Below are positions 50,518 to 58,433 of a DNA stretch of 64,000 bases, piece by piece; within the stretch, counting starts at the first letter, position 1, and each line of letters opens with the position of its first letter. Below the pieces are notes generated by a model, which saw nothing but the letters and a program-made list of their open reading frames with translations, had not been told where the DNA came from and did not search any database. Origin of the DNA: Alteraurantiacibacter hainanensis. Its GTDB lineage: Bacteria > Pseudomonadota > Alphaproteobacteria > Sphingomonadales > Sphingomonadaceae. The stretch spans positions 1,488,001-1,552,000 of the forward strand of contig NZ_JAZAPB010000002.1 of the NCBI RefSeq assembly GCF_036321025.1, in the 5' to 3' direction. The translations under genes were made by a program, and so were the position numbers.

Positions 50518-51021
50518 ATGACCGAAGCGAGCCCGGCCCCCTGCCCCATCGGCGGCGAAAGACCGCTGGGCGCAGGCGAGGTCGTGCTCGCCCGGTCCAT
50601 GTTCGGCGACGCCGTGGACTATGGAAAGGTCCTCATCAGGCGGCGCAAGTGGGCGTTTTTCCAGCCCAGGCGCATCACGATGGCTCCGCGCGGGCATATC
50701 CATTTCCATCCGCTGGGCGAGGCCTATTGCGAGGATTTCGCCACCGCCTCGATCAACCGGCAGGCGCTCTTCATCCACGAGATGACGCATGTCTGGCAGA
50801 CGCAGACGCGCGGCGACTGGTACCTCGTGCTCAACCGCATGCCCTGGGCAAGTTACGACTACACGCTGAAACCGGGCTGGCCGCTGACCAAGTACGGCAT
50901 CGAGCAGCAGGCCCGGATCGTCGAGCACGCATTCCTGCTGCGCAATGGATTCAAGCTTGCAGGCGTGGCAGACCCTGCCGCCTACGACGTGCTGGTGAAT
51001 TTTCCCGGGGCGAAGCGATAG
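50518..51021 (+). CDS. Small zincin-like protein (HExxH)
   Basis: A 167-residue protein with an H-E-M-T-H-V-W-Q motif (His87, Glu88, His91), the zincin signature. A basic stretch R-R-R-K-W-A-F-F precedes G-H-I-H-F-H. It resembles the minimal HExxH proteins sometimes labelled DUF4157 or 'vgr-related' in sphingomonads, but no VgrG domain is present. No signal peptide is seen, so the cellular location is unclear. It lies 19 bases after the copper-chaperone gene and 9 bases before the hydrolase gene. Confidence 0.7.
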   Translation: MTEASPAPCPIGGERPLGAGEVVLARSMFGDAVDYGKVLIRRRKWAFFQPRRITMAPRGHIHFHPLGEAYCEDFATASINRQALFIHEMTHVWQTQTRGDWYLVLNRMPWASYDYTLKPGWPLTKYGIEQQARIVEHAFLLRNGFKLAGVADPAAYDVLVNFPGAKR

Positions 51022-51030
51022 GAGACAAGC

Positions 51031-51714
51031 ATGGCTCACGAAGTGGATCACACCGCGATACTGGACCGCCACGCGCAGGCGCGCGGCGAGGTTCGCAATA
51101 TCTGGCAGCAGATCGACGCGACGAAGACCGCCCATCTCGTCGTCGACATGCAGAACGGCTTCGTTGCCGAAGGCGCACCTGTCGAAGTTCCGCATGCGCG
51201 CGAAGTGGTGGACGAGATCAACCGTCTGAGCCGGGCAATCCGCGCGGCCGGCGGGGTCAACGTGTTCCTGCGTTTCACTACGCCCGACCCTGACGGACCC
51301 GCCGCCTGGCCGATATTCGCCGAACGGATGCTGGACGGGATCGGTGCGCATCGGGACGCCTTCACACCCGGCGCCGATTACTGGGAGATGTGGCCGGGCA
51401 TCGAGATCGAGGACAGCGACCTGCTCGTCGACAAGCACCGTTTCAGTGGTTTCACGCCCGGAACCAGCGAGTTGCACGACGTTCTTCGCGAACGGGGGAT
51501 CGAGAACCTGATCATTTCCGGCACGCTGACCAACTGCTGCTGCGAGAGCACTGCGCGCGATGCGATGCAGCTGAACTACCGCGTCGTCATGGCAGTCGAT
51601 GCCTGTGCAGCGCTAAGCGACGAGTCCCACGCCGGAACGCTGGACAGCATGGCGCTGATCTTCGCCGACCTTCGGACGGTGGAGGAAATCGAGGATATGC
51701 TGACGCGGAAATGA
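51031..51714 (+). CDS. Isochorismatase-family cysteine hydrolase
   Basis: A 227-residue hydrolase with the family triad: Asp39 (V-V-D-M-Q-N), Lys135 (V-D-K-H-R-F-S) and nucleophile Cys170 within T-N-C-C-C-E-S-T-A-R-D-A. The triple-cysteine run is unusual; the usual motif is T-N-V-C-V-E-S-T. Members hydrolyse amides or vinyl ethers such as nicotinamide, peroxyureidoacrylate or isochorismate; the overall shape is nearest to ureidoacrylate or N-carbamoyl-type hydrolases, but the substrate is not assignable. A perfect hairpin terminator follows the stop. Confidence 0.9.
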   Translation: MAHEVDHTAILDRHAQARGEVRNIWQQIDATKTAHLVVDMQNGFVAEGAPVEVPHAREVVDEINRLSRAIRAAGGVNVFLRFTTPDPDGPAAWPIFAERMLDGIGAHRDAFTPGADYWEMWPGIEIEDSDLLVDKHRFSGFTPGTSELHDVLRERGIENLIISGTLTNCCCESTARDAMQLNYRVVMAVDACAALSDESHAGTLDSMALIFADLRTVEEIEDMLTRK

Positions 51715-51717
51715 AAG

Positions 51718-51744
51718 GGCGCCGCCGGTTGGATCGGCGGCGCC
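51718..51744. terminator. Bidirectional terminator between convergent genes
   Basis: GGCGCCGCCG (51718-51727) and CGGCGGCGCC (51735-51744) form a perfect 10-bp stem with a 7-base loop, 4 bases after the hydrolase stop and 8 bases from the stop of the convergent glycine-zipper lipoprotein gene. On the minus strand the stem is followed by a T-rich stretch. Confidence 0.75.
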
Positions 51745-51752
51745 TCTATGCA

Positions 51753-52040
51753 TTACCAGTAACGCGCGTAACGGTCGTTGTAGCGGCAATCGTCATCGAC
51801 ATAGCGACCATCGCCGTAATAGCCGTCGCACTCGTCGTTCTTGTCGGTGGCGTAGCCGACGACGCCGCCGATTGCAGCGCCGGCCAGGGCGTAGGTCTCG
51901 ATGTCCTCACCCAGAAGGGCGGCAGCACCGGCACCGGCAGCGGCGCCGGCAAGGCCACCTTCAACCGCGTAATTCTCGGCGCAGGCGCCAAGGCCAAGGG
52001 TTGATGCGACCAGCGCAGGGGCAAGCAAAAGCTTCTTCAT
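51753..52040 (-). CDS. Small glycine-zipper lipoprotein
   Basis: A 95-residue envelope lipoprotein with a lipobox (L-G-L-G-A-C, Cys20). The mature part has a glycine-zipper segment (G-G-L-A-G-A-A-A-G-A-G-A-A and G-A-A-I-G-G-V-V-G-Y), which packs as membrane-embedded helices. It ends in a Tyr/Asp/Arg-rich tail (G-Y-Y-G-D-G-R-Y-V-D-D-D-C-R-Y) typical of small stress-induced lipoproteins. A possible EcfG-type promoter lies 33 bases upstream. It is downstream of grpE with 75 bases between. Confidence 0.85.
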   Translation of the reverse strand: MKKLLLAPALVASTLGLGACAENYAVEGGLAGAAAGAGAAALLGEDIETYALAGAAIGGVVGYATDKNDECDGYYGDGRYVDDDCRYNDRYARYW

Positions 52041-52072
52041 TGTAAGTCTCCGTTTCTCCCTGTCTGCAAGAA

Positions 52073-52099
52073 GTTACGGATGAATCGAACGCTGGTTCC
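52073..52099 (-). promoter_or_regulatory. Possible EcfG-type (general stress) promoter
   Basis: GGAAC (52099-52095 on the minus strand) and CGTA (52078-52075, within CGTAAC) are 16 bases apart, near the EcfG consensus GGAAC-N16/17-CGTT, with one mismatch in the -10. It ends 33 bases before the glycine-zipper lipoprotein ATG. A stress-lipoprotein gene makes the candidate plausible. Confidence 0.35.
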
Positions 52100-52115
52100 G
52101 CCCGGTCGCCGGAAA

Positions 52116-52706
52116 CTATTCGGGCTTGCGCGCGACGCCGACCATGCTGGGGCGAAGCAGGCGATCCTTGATCATGTAGCCCGACTGCATTTCCTGCACG
52201 ATCGTGCCCGGCTCGGCATCGTTGGTCGGCACTTCCATCATGGCCTGATGCTGATTGGGATCGAGCGGCATTCCCATGGCAGCAATGCGACTGATGCCGT
52301 GCTGGGTGAAGACCTTGTCCAGTTCCCGCTGGGTGGCCTGGATGCCGGTGACGAGACCCTTGAACTTGCTGTCTTCGCGCAAGTCCTCCGGAATCGCGTC
52401 GATGGCACGTGCGAGGTTGTCGGCAACGCTCAGGATATCGCGGGCAAAGCCGGTGGCAGCGTAGTTGCGCGCGTCCTGCACCTCTTTCTCCAGGCGACGG
52501 CGCTGATTCTGCGCCTCTGCCTTGGCGTAGAGGGTTTCCTGCTTGGCCGCCTCGAGGTCGCCGCGAAGCTGCTCCAGCGCTTCGGTCAGATCGCCCTCGC
52601 CATCCTCCTCCTCGCCCTCGGCAAGCTCGTCGGACAGCATTTCCTCGGGAACGCCTTCCAATTCCTTTTCAGCCGCTTCGTCGCGGTTCTTGTCGTTGTC
52701 GTTCAT
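52116..52706 (-). CDS. grpE: Nucleotide-exchange factor GrpE
   Basis: A 196-residue dimeric exchange factor for DnaK. It has an acidic N-terminus, a long coiled coil (about residues 40-95, with L-R-G-D-L-E-A-A-K), the family motif R-R-R-L-E-K-E-V-Q-D-A-R-N-Y-A, and the C-terminal beta domain (M-G-M-P-L-D-P-N-Q-H-Q-A-M-M-E-V, then G-Y-M-I-K-D-R-L-L-R-P-S-M-V-G-V). It follows hrcA after 8 bases, so the two are one transcript. Confidence 0.95.
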   Translation of the reverse strand: MNDNDKNRDEAAEKELEGVPEEMLSDELAEGEEEDGEGDLTEALEQLRGDLEAAKQETLYAKAEAQNQRRRLEKEVQDARNYAATGFARDILSVADNLARAIDAIPEDLREDSKFKGLVTGIQATQRELDKVFTQHGISRIAAMGMPLDPNQHQAMMEVPTNDAEPGTIVQEMQSGYMIKDRLLRPSMVGVARKPE

Positions 52707-52714
52707 TTGTCTCG

Positions 52715-53758
52715 CTAACCAAATCTCTTGCCCAGGGAATGGGCGGTGAAGTCCACCATGGGAACCACGCGGGCGTAATTCAAGCGCGTGGGACCGATCA
52801 CGCCCAGCACGCCGACCACCTTGCCCTCGCGGTCGCGATAGGGTGCGGCGATAACGGACGAGCCGGACAATGCGAAGAGGCGATTTTCAGCGCCGATGAA
52901 GATCCGCGTCGATTCCGCCTGCCTCGCGCTGTCGAGCAATTGCGCCACCGACTGCTTGTTTTCAAGGTCGTCGAGCAATTGCCGGACGCGTTCCAGATCG
53001 TTCGCCGCGCCTTCGTCGAGAAGGTTGGAGGCCCCGCGCACGATCAGCACAGGGCGCTTGGCCGCGTCCTCGCTCCATGTGGCAATGCCTGCTTCCACCA
53101 GCTGGCGACTCGCTTCGTCGAGCTCGCTGCGGCCGGAGGCGATCTCGGCCTGTATCGCCTTCGCCGCCTCCGCCAGCGTGCGCCCCCGAAGCCGGGCGGA
53201 GATGTAATTGCTCGCTTCCTGAAGCGCCGAGGCGCTCGCGGCACCTTGCAGGTCGAGCACGCGGTTTTCGACGTGGCCATCCTCGCTCACCAGCACCGCC
53301 AGCGCGCGGCTGTCGTCCAATGGTACCAGGTTGATCTGCGAGAGGCGCGCCTCGCGCTGCGGCACCATCACCATACCCGCCGCGCCGGAGAGACTCGAAA
53401 GCAGCGCGCTCGTGGTCTCCAAGGCCTCCTCGATCGGACCTGGCTCCGCCAGTTGCTTCTCGATGGCGGCGCGTTCCGCCCGCGTGGGTTCGGCCACCTG
53501 CATGATGCCGTCGACGAACAGCCGCAGTCCAAGGTCGGTGGGCATCCGCCCGGCGCTGGTATGCGGCGCGGCCAGCAGGCCGAAGCCTTCCAGTTCGCTA
53601 AGGACGGAGCGGATCGAGGCGGGCGACAGGTTCACTTCTCCGCGCTGCGCCAGCGTCTTTGAGCCCACCGGCTGTCCGCTGGCGAGATAGTCCTCGACGA
53701 CGAGGCGGAAAATTTCCTTCGCGCGGGTTGTCAGTTCGGTGATCGGTGGAGAAGCCAT
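52715..53758 (-). CDS. hrcA: Heat-inducible transcription repressor HrcA
   Basis: A 347-residue repressor that binds the CIRCE operator and is stabilised by GroESL. It starts with a winged-helix DNA-binding domain (T-T-R-A-K-E-I-F-R-L-V-V-E-D-Y-L-A-S-G-Q-P-V-G-S-K) and continues with the GAF-like HrcA domain. It is the first gene of the hrcA-grpE pair and divergent from rph (59 bases). No CIRCE is seen in this window, so the target is probably groESL elsewhere. Confidence 0.95.
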   Translation of the reverse strand: MASPPITELTTRAKEIFRLVVEDYLASGQPVGSKTLAQRGEVNLSPASIRSVLSELEGFGLLAAPHTSAGRMPTDLGLRLFVDGIMQVAEPTRAERAAIEKQLAEPGPIEEALETTSALLSSLSGAAGMVMVPQREARLSQINLVPLDDSRALAVLVSEDGHVENRVLDLQGAASASALQEASNYISARLRGRTLAEAAKAIQAEIASGRSELDEASRQLVEAGIATWSEDAAKRPVLIVRGASNLLDEGAANDLERVRQLLDDLENKQSVAQLLDSARQAESTRIFIGAENRLFALSGSSVIAAPYRDREGKVVGVLGVIGPTRLNYARVVPMVDFTAHSLGKRFG

Positions 53759-53817
53759 GACAGCGCCCTATCTAGTCGCTAGGGCCGGTCGCGCAAATGC
53801 CTCAATCGGAGAATTCC

Positions 53818-54531
53818 ATGCGACCTTCCGGCCGTGCGCCCGACGAAATGCGCGCCATCACCATCGAAACCGGCTTTACCCGGCACGCCGAGGGTTCCTG
53901 CCTCATCAGCTTCGGCGATACGCGCGTACTGTGCACCGCCTCGGTCGAGGAGCGCATCCCGCCGTGGCTGCGGGGCAAGGGCCAGGGATGGGTCACCGGC
54001 GAATACTCGATGCTTCCCCGCGCCACGCACACCCGCGGCTCGCGCGAGGCGGCGAAGGGCAAGCAGAGCGGCCGCACGCAGGAAATCCAGCGGCTGATCG
54101 GCCGGTCCTTGCGCGCCGTATGCGACATGGAAAAGCTGGGCGAGCGCCAGATTACCCTGGATTGCGACGTGATCCAGGCCGACGGCGGAACCCGCACGGC
54201 TTCCATTTCCGGTGCCTGGGTGGCGCTGCGTCTTGCGGTCAACAAGCTTATGGAAGCAGGCGCGATCAAGGATGATCCGCTCACCGCCAAGGTCGCCGCC
54301 ATTTCCTGCGGCATTCACAAGGGCACGCCGGTGCTGGACCTCGACTATGACGAGGATTCGGCTGCGGACGCAGACGCCAACTTCGTGCTGATCGAAGGCG
54401 GCCAGATCGCCGAGGTTCAGGCCACGGCAGAGGGCGCGACCTATGACGAGGAAGGTTTGCTCCGCCTGCTGCGCCTAGCCCAGATGGGCTGCGGGGAAAT
54501 CTTCAAGGCGCAGGACCAGGCCGTAAAATGA
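53818..54531 (+). CDS. rph: Ribonuclease PH
   Basis: A 237-residue phosphorolytic 3'-exoribonuclease that trims tRNA precursors. It begins R-P-S-G-R-A-P-D-E-M-R and carries the RNase PH motifs G-D-T-R-V-L-C-T-A-S-V-E-E-R, G-W-V-T-G-E-Y-S-M-L-P-R-A-T and D-C-D-V-I-Q-A-D-G-G-T-R-T-A. ATG 53818 follows GGAG; the ATG-like start at 53797 is less supported. Its stop overlaps the rdgB start (ATGA). Confidence 0.96.
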   Translation: MRPSGRAPDEMRAITIETGFTRHAEGSCLISFGDTRVLCTASVEERIPPWLRGKGQGWVTGEYSMLPRATHTRGSREAAKGKQSGRTQEIQRLIGRSLRAVCDMEKLGERQITLDCDVIQADGGTRTASISGAWVALRLAVNKLMEAGAIKDDPLTAKVAAISCGIHKGTPVLDLDYDEDSAADADANFVLIEGGQIAEVQATAEGATYDEEGLLRLLRLAQMGCGEIFKAQDQAVK

Positions 54532-55157
54532 GCCGCAAGCTGGGAGGCGGCAAGCTGGTGATTGCCACGCACAACGCGGGCAAGCTTAAGGAAATCGCCA
54601 GGTTGATGGAGCCCCACGGGCTCGATTGCATTTCGGCGGGTTCGCTGGGCCTGCCCGAGCCTCCTGAAACCGGGAAGACCTTCGTCGAGAACGCGCTGAT
54701 CAAGGCGCGGGCCGCGGCGGAGTCTTCGGGCCTGGCCGCCTTGGCCGACGACAGCGGACTGTCGGTGGCTGCTCTCGACGGGCGGCCCGGTGTCTACACC
54801 GCCGACTGGGCGGAACGGCAATGGTTCGAGGGAGAGCCGGGCCGCGACTGGTACATGGCCATGGGCAAGGTGGAAGGGATGTTGCAGGCGAAGGGGCCGG
54901 ACGCCGCGCGCGACTGCTGGTTTTCCTGCGTCCTCGCTCTCGCCTGGCCCGATGGCGAATACGTGGTTTACGAGGGCCGGGCGGACGGCACCCTCACCTG
55001 GCCGCCGCGCGGCACCATGGGCTTCGGCTACGATCCGGTGTTCGTGCCGGTAGGCCGCGAGCAGACTTTCGCCGAGCTCGACCCGGAGGAAAAGCACGCC
55101 ATCAGCCACCGCGCCGATGCCTTCGCCAAGCTGAAGGCCGACCAGTTCGGAACCTAG
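54528..55157 (+). CDS. rdgB: Non-canonical purine NTP pyrophosphatase RdgB/HAM1
   Basis: A 209-residue house-cleaning enzyme that hydrolyses dITP and XTP. It has the family N-terminus V-I-A-T-H-N-A-G-K-L-K-E, the A-D-D-S-G-L-S-V-A-A-L and G-R-P-G-V-Y-T-A motifs, and the G-F-G-Y-D-P-V-F region. It is coupled to rph by a 4-base overlap, and its stop shares CTAG with the convergent CAP gene. It complements MazG on the other side of the window. Confidence 0.95.
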   Translation: MSRKLGGGKLVIATHNAGKLKEIARLMEPHGLDCISAGSLGLPEPPETGKTFVENALIKARAAAESSGLAALADDSGLSVAALDGRPGVYTADWAERQWFEGEPGRDWYMAMGKVEGMLQAKGPDAARDCWFSCVLALAWPDGEYVVYEGRADGTLTWPPRGTMGFGYDPVFVPVGREQTFAELDPEEKHAISHRADAFAKLKADQFGT

Positions 55158-55687
55158 AAAACCCGCTGGTTGTAGATGTTGCCTGCCGGCCAGTAGCGGC
55201 AGACGAGGAAATCGTTGGTCTGCCCGCGTGCGACGGCGCAGCCGATTTCGCGCGTATCGCGCCAGATCACCTGCGTGTAGTGCCCGACGTCGCGCCAGTT
55301 GCCGGTCTGGGATACCTGCGGGAAGCTGCCGTTGCGAAAGTGGCGGCGCTCATCGACGAACCCGCCGACCATCGTTTCCGCGCTGTAGTAGCCCGCATGG
55401 CCCATCCACAGGTTCTCGCCCGCCCCGGCCCGCTGCGTGCGGTCCGCGTGGATCATCCGGCCCTCGCGCGCAAGGTGCTCCGCCCATTCGTGGGCCTGCC
55501 TTGCCAGGCGGTTGCTCCATTCGAGCCGCGGCACGCCCACGTCGGCGCGGGCATCGTTGTGCGCGGCCAGCAGGTCCATTGCGAAGGGGTTGATACGCTC
55601 GCGATGCTGGGCGGCCAGCGGAGCGCCGACTGCTGCGAAGATTCCAACGGCCGCAAGTGCGGCGATGACGACCCGTCCTTTTCCCAT
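55154..55687 (-). CDS. Exported CAP-domain (SCP/PR-1 family) protein
   Basis: A 177-residue secreted protein with a signal peptide (about 1-28, ending L-A-A-Q). The CAP motifs are visible: L-A-A-H-N-D-A-R, L-E-W-S-N-R-L-A-R-Q-A-H-E-W-A-E-H-L, A-G-E-N-L-W and H-Y-T-Q-V-I-W-R-D-T-R-E-I-G-C-A-V. Bacterial CAP proteins act in the envelope and bind lipids or peptidoglycan; a specific role is unknown. ATG 55687 starts the signal peptide. It is convergent with rdgB and divergent from hemW. Confidence 0.9.
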   Translation of the reverse strand: MGKGRVVIAALAAVGIFAAVGAPLAAQHRERINPFAMDLLAAHNDARADVGVPRLEWSNRLARQAHEWAEHLAREGRMIHADRTQRAGAGENLWMGHAGYYSAETMVGGFVDERRHFRNGSFPQVSQTGNWRDVGHYTQVIWRDTREIGCAVARGQTNDFLVCRYWPAGNIYNQRVF

Positions 55688-55735
55688 GCGCCCACCTTGG
55701 CTATTGCGCGTTAACGGAGGCTGAAATTCAGGCAC

Positions 55736-56887
55736 ATGGCGCGCGCGCTCTACATTCACTGGCCCTTCTGTCTCGCAAAATGCCCTTATTGCGACTTCAA
55801 TTCGCATGTCCGCGATACGGTGGACGCTAAGGCATGGGAGGCTGGGTTGCTGGCAGACCTGCGCCATGAAGCCGAAGTCGCCGCGGGCGAACCGTTGCAT
55901 TCGATCTTTTTCGGAGGCGGCACGCCTTCGCTGATGCCCCCTTCCCTCGTCGAGACGCTGCTGGGCGAGGCGGAACGACTGTGGGGTTTCGCGCCGGGCA
56001 TCGAAATTACGCTGGAAGCCAATCCATCGTCGGTCGAAGCGGCGAATTTCGCATCGCTTGCGTCAGCCGGAGTGAATCGCGTCTCGCTCGGCCTGCAGTC
56101 GCTCGATGACGATGCGCTGCAGTTCCTAGGGCGATTGCACGATTCGGCAGAGGGCCTTGCCGCACTCGATACAGCCCGGAGCGTGTTCGGGCGCGTATCG
56201 TTCGACCTGATCTATGCGCTTCCCGGCCAGTCGCCCCGCCACTGGAGGGACCAGCTTTCGCGCGCGCTGGATTTCGGGACCGGGCACCTTTCGCTCTACC
56301 AGCTGACCATCGAGCCGGGCACGCGCTTTGCCACCGATGTCCGGCGCGGCGGGTTCACGCCGCTGGACGACGACCGCGCGGCCGATCTCTTCGCGCTGAC
56401 GCAGGAGCTGACGACCGCGGCCGGCCTGCCCGCCTACGAGATCAGCAACCACGCGCGCCCCGGTGAGGAAAGCCGCCACAACCTGACGTACTGGCGATAC
56501 CAGGACTATGCCGGCATCGGACCCGGAGCCCACGGTCGCCGCTCGGGAATGGCCACGGTGCGCCACAAGAAGCCGGAGAACTGGCTGGATGCCGTGGCGC
56601 GCAACGGTCACGGCTTGAAGGAGGAGCGGCCCCTCGGCATGGCGGAGCAGGCGTCGGAAGCCCTTCTGATGGGGCTGCGTGTTGGAGAGGGCATTGACCT
56701 TGCCGACCTCGAAAACCGTTTCGGTATCGCCTCCGACAGGCTGATCCTGCACGACAAAGTCACGCAATACGTCGCCCTTGGCATGGCCTGGAGGGATGGA
56801 GCGCGGATCGGCGTGACGCCGGAGGGCATGCCGCTGCTCGATGCTCTTCTGGGGGAACTGGTAGCCGACGAACTGGTGTCGGGATGA
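55736..56887 (+). CDS. hemW: Radical SAM heme chaperone HemW
   Basis: A 383-residue coproporphyrinogen-oxidase-like protein. The iron-sulfur motif C-x3-C-x2-C is at Cys12, 16 and 19 (F-C-L-A-K-C-P-Y-C-D), the form seen in HemW; true HemN has C-x3-C-x2-C-x-C and an N-terminal extension. G-G-G-T-P-S-L and the S-L-G-L-Q-S-L-D segment follow. HemW delivers heme to respiratory proteins. The stop overlaps the xerC start. Confidence 0.92.
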   Translation: MARALYIHWPFCLAKCPYCDFNSHVRDTVDAKAWEAGLLADLRHEAEVAAGEPLHSIFFGGGTPSLMPPSLVETLLGEAERLWGFAPGIEITLEANPSSVEAANFASLASAGVNRVSLGLQSLDDDALQFLGRLHDSAEGLAALDTARSVFGRVSFDLIYALPGQSPRHWRDQLSRALDFGTGHLSLYQLTIEPGTRFATDVRRGGFTPLDDDRAADLFALTQELTTAAGLPAYEISNHARPGEESRHNLTYWRYQDYAGIGPGAHGRRSGMATVRHKKPENWLDAVARNGHGLKEERPLGMAEQASEALLMGLRVGEGIDLADLENRFGIASDRLILHDKVTQYVALGMAWRDGARIGVTPEGMPLLDALLGELVADELVSG

Positions 56888-57795
56888 GCGCCACGGTCCT
56901 TCTCGACCAATGGCGCGACCATCTGGCGACGGGGCGGCGACGCAGCCCGCATACCGTTCGCGCCTATGTCGCCACGGCGGAACGATTGCTGCTGGCGCTG
57001 GGCCTTTCGGAATGGCGCAGCGTTGCGGACGTGACCACGCGCGACTTGCGCGGCCACCTCGCGGCTCGCCGCGCGGAGGGGATCGGCAATGTCTCCGCCG
57101 CGCGCGAACTTTCCGCCCTTAAGGGCTTCATCGGCTACGCGCGCGAGCAGGTGGGCGCCGAACCCGGTACCGCGCCGCGCCTGCGCGGGCCCCGCATCAA
57201 GAAGGGCCTGCCTCGCCCCGTTACGCCCGACGAGGCAGTGGGCCTGACCGAGATGGTGCAGGGAACCGCCGCCAGCGACTGGACCGGCAAGCGCGATGCT
57301 GCCGTGCTGTTGCTGATGTATGGCGCGGGTCTGCGTATCGCAGAAGCGCTGTCCCTGACCGCAGACGACCTGCCGCTGGGCGAAACGCTGGTCGTCACCG
57401 GCAAGGGCAGCAAGCAGCGCGTCGTTCCGTTGATCCCGATCGTGCGCGAAGCCGTGGCGGTTTATGCGCGCGCCTGTCCGCATGAGTTGGAGAGGGGAGA
57501 ACCGTTGTTCAGGGGCACGCGCGGCGGCGCGCTGTCTCAGGGAACGGTGCAAAAGGCGATGGCGCGGGCCCGGAAAGCGCTGGGCCTGCCGTCAACCGCC
57601 ACGCCCCATGCGCTGCGCCACAGCTTTGCCACGCACTTGCTGGGATCGGGCGCGGACCTTCGCAGCTTGCAGGAACTGCTCGGCCACGCCAGCCTGGGCT
57701 CCACGCAGATCTATACGAAGGTGGACGCTGCCAAGATGCTGGAAGCCTATCGCGACGCCCACCCGCGCGAAAAGGGTTCGAGAAGCGCCGACTAG
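56884..57795 (+). CDS. xerC: Tyrosine recombinase XerC
   Basis: A 303-residue site-specific recombinase that resolves chromosome dimers with XerD at dif. It has the SAM-like N-terminal domain and the catalytic set in order: Arg (Y-G-A-G-L-R-I-A-E-A-L), Lys (G-K-G-S-K-Q-R-V-V-P), H-x-x-R (H-A-L-R-H-S-F-A-T-H-L-L), His (L-G-H-A-S-L-G-S-T) and nucleophile Tyr (Q-I-Y-T-K-V). Downstream of hemW with a 4-base overlap; its neighbours are core genes, so it is chromosomal, not from a mobile element. Confidence 0.92.
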   Translation: MSATVLLDQWRDHLATGRRRSPHTVRAYVATAERLLLALGLSEWRSVADVTTRDLRGHLAARRAEGIGNVSAARELSALKGFIGYAREQVGAEPGTAPRLRGPRIKKGLPRPVTPDEAVGLTEMVQGTAASDWTGKRDAAVLLLMYGAGLRIAEALSLTADDLPLGETLVVTGKGSKQRVVPLIPIVREAVAVYARACPHELERGEPLFRGTRGGALSQGTVQKAMARARKALGLPSTATPHALRHSFATHLLGSGADLRSLQELLGHASLGSTQIYTKVDAAKMLEAYRDAHPREKGSRSAD

Positions 57796-58406
57796 TCCTC
57801 GCTCCGCTCAGCGCGCGGAACCCAGGTGAAGACGCGCCACAGGTAGCCGACGATGGTCAGGGCGATCAGGCCAAGGATGATCCAGCCTATGATGTGCTGC
57901 GAATCTTCCAGCCAGTGCCCCAGCCACTCGCCGCCCTTGATCAGCAGCGCGTTCCAAATCAGCGATCCGGCAAAGGTGTAGCCGAAAAAACGCGTCAACG
58001 GCATGTGCGCCAGGCCCGCGGGCAGCGAGATGATCGTGCGGAGGAAAGGCGAGAAGCGCAGGAAGAACACCACCCAGTGGCCGCGCTGGTGAAAGAAGAC
58101 CTGCGCCTTGACGATGTGCTCCCAGTCGACGGTAAGCCACCGGCCCCAGCGCTCCACGAATGGCTCCAGCCGCTGATAGCCCCACTTGTCGCCTATCCAG
58201 TACCAGAAGTAGTTCCCGGCCACCGTGCCCAGCGTGCCGATAAACAGCAGTGGCCAGAACTCCATGGAGCCGCGCTGCACCAGCAGGCCGCCGATGCCCA
58301 TGATCACTTCGCTCGGTACAGGCGGAACGATGTTTTCCAGCGCCATCAGCAGGAAGATGCCGAAGTATCCGCCCTGCTCGATCAGGTCGATGATGAGGGT
58401 GTCCAT
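57792..58406 (-). CDS. DedA/SNARE-associated family membrane protein
   Basis: A 204-residue membrane protein of the DedA superfamily (VTT domain). It starts with D-L-I-E-Q-G-G-Y-F-G-I-F-L-L-M and has the family P-P-V-P-S-E-V-I-M-G and F-S-P-F-L-R-T-I-I-S-L-P-A-G segments, the latter including a conserved Arg. It probably recycles undecaprenyl phosphate or other lipids and affects membrane integrity and drug resistance. It is convergent with xerC, sharing the CTAG stop. Confidence 0.9.
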   Translation of the reverse strand: MDTLIIDLIEQGGYFGIFLLMALENIVPPVPSEVIMGIGGLLVQRGSMEFWPLLFIGTLGTVAGNYFWYWIGDKWGYQRLEPFVERWGRWLTVDWEHIVKAQVFFHQRGHWVVFFLRFSPFLRTIISLPAGLAHMPLTRFFGYTFAGSLIWNALLIKGGEWLGHWLEDSQHIIGWIILGLIALTIVGYLWRVFTWVPRAERSED

Positions 58407-58433
58407 GAGCGAATAACGACAAAGGCGCGTATT

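Noticed and set aside
50518..51021. HExxH protein considered as a phage or secretion-system component
   Set aside because: No VgrG, tail or toxin genes are nearby, and the protein has only the zincin core.
56884..57795. XerC-type recombinase considered as a mobile-element integrase
   Set aside because: It overlaps hemW, is flanked by core genes, and has no attachment-site repeats or phage genes nearby; it fits chromosomal XerC.
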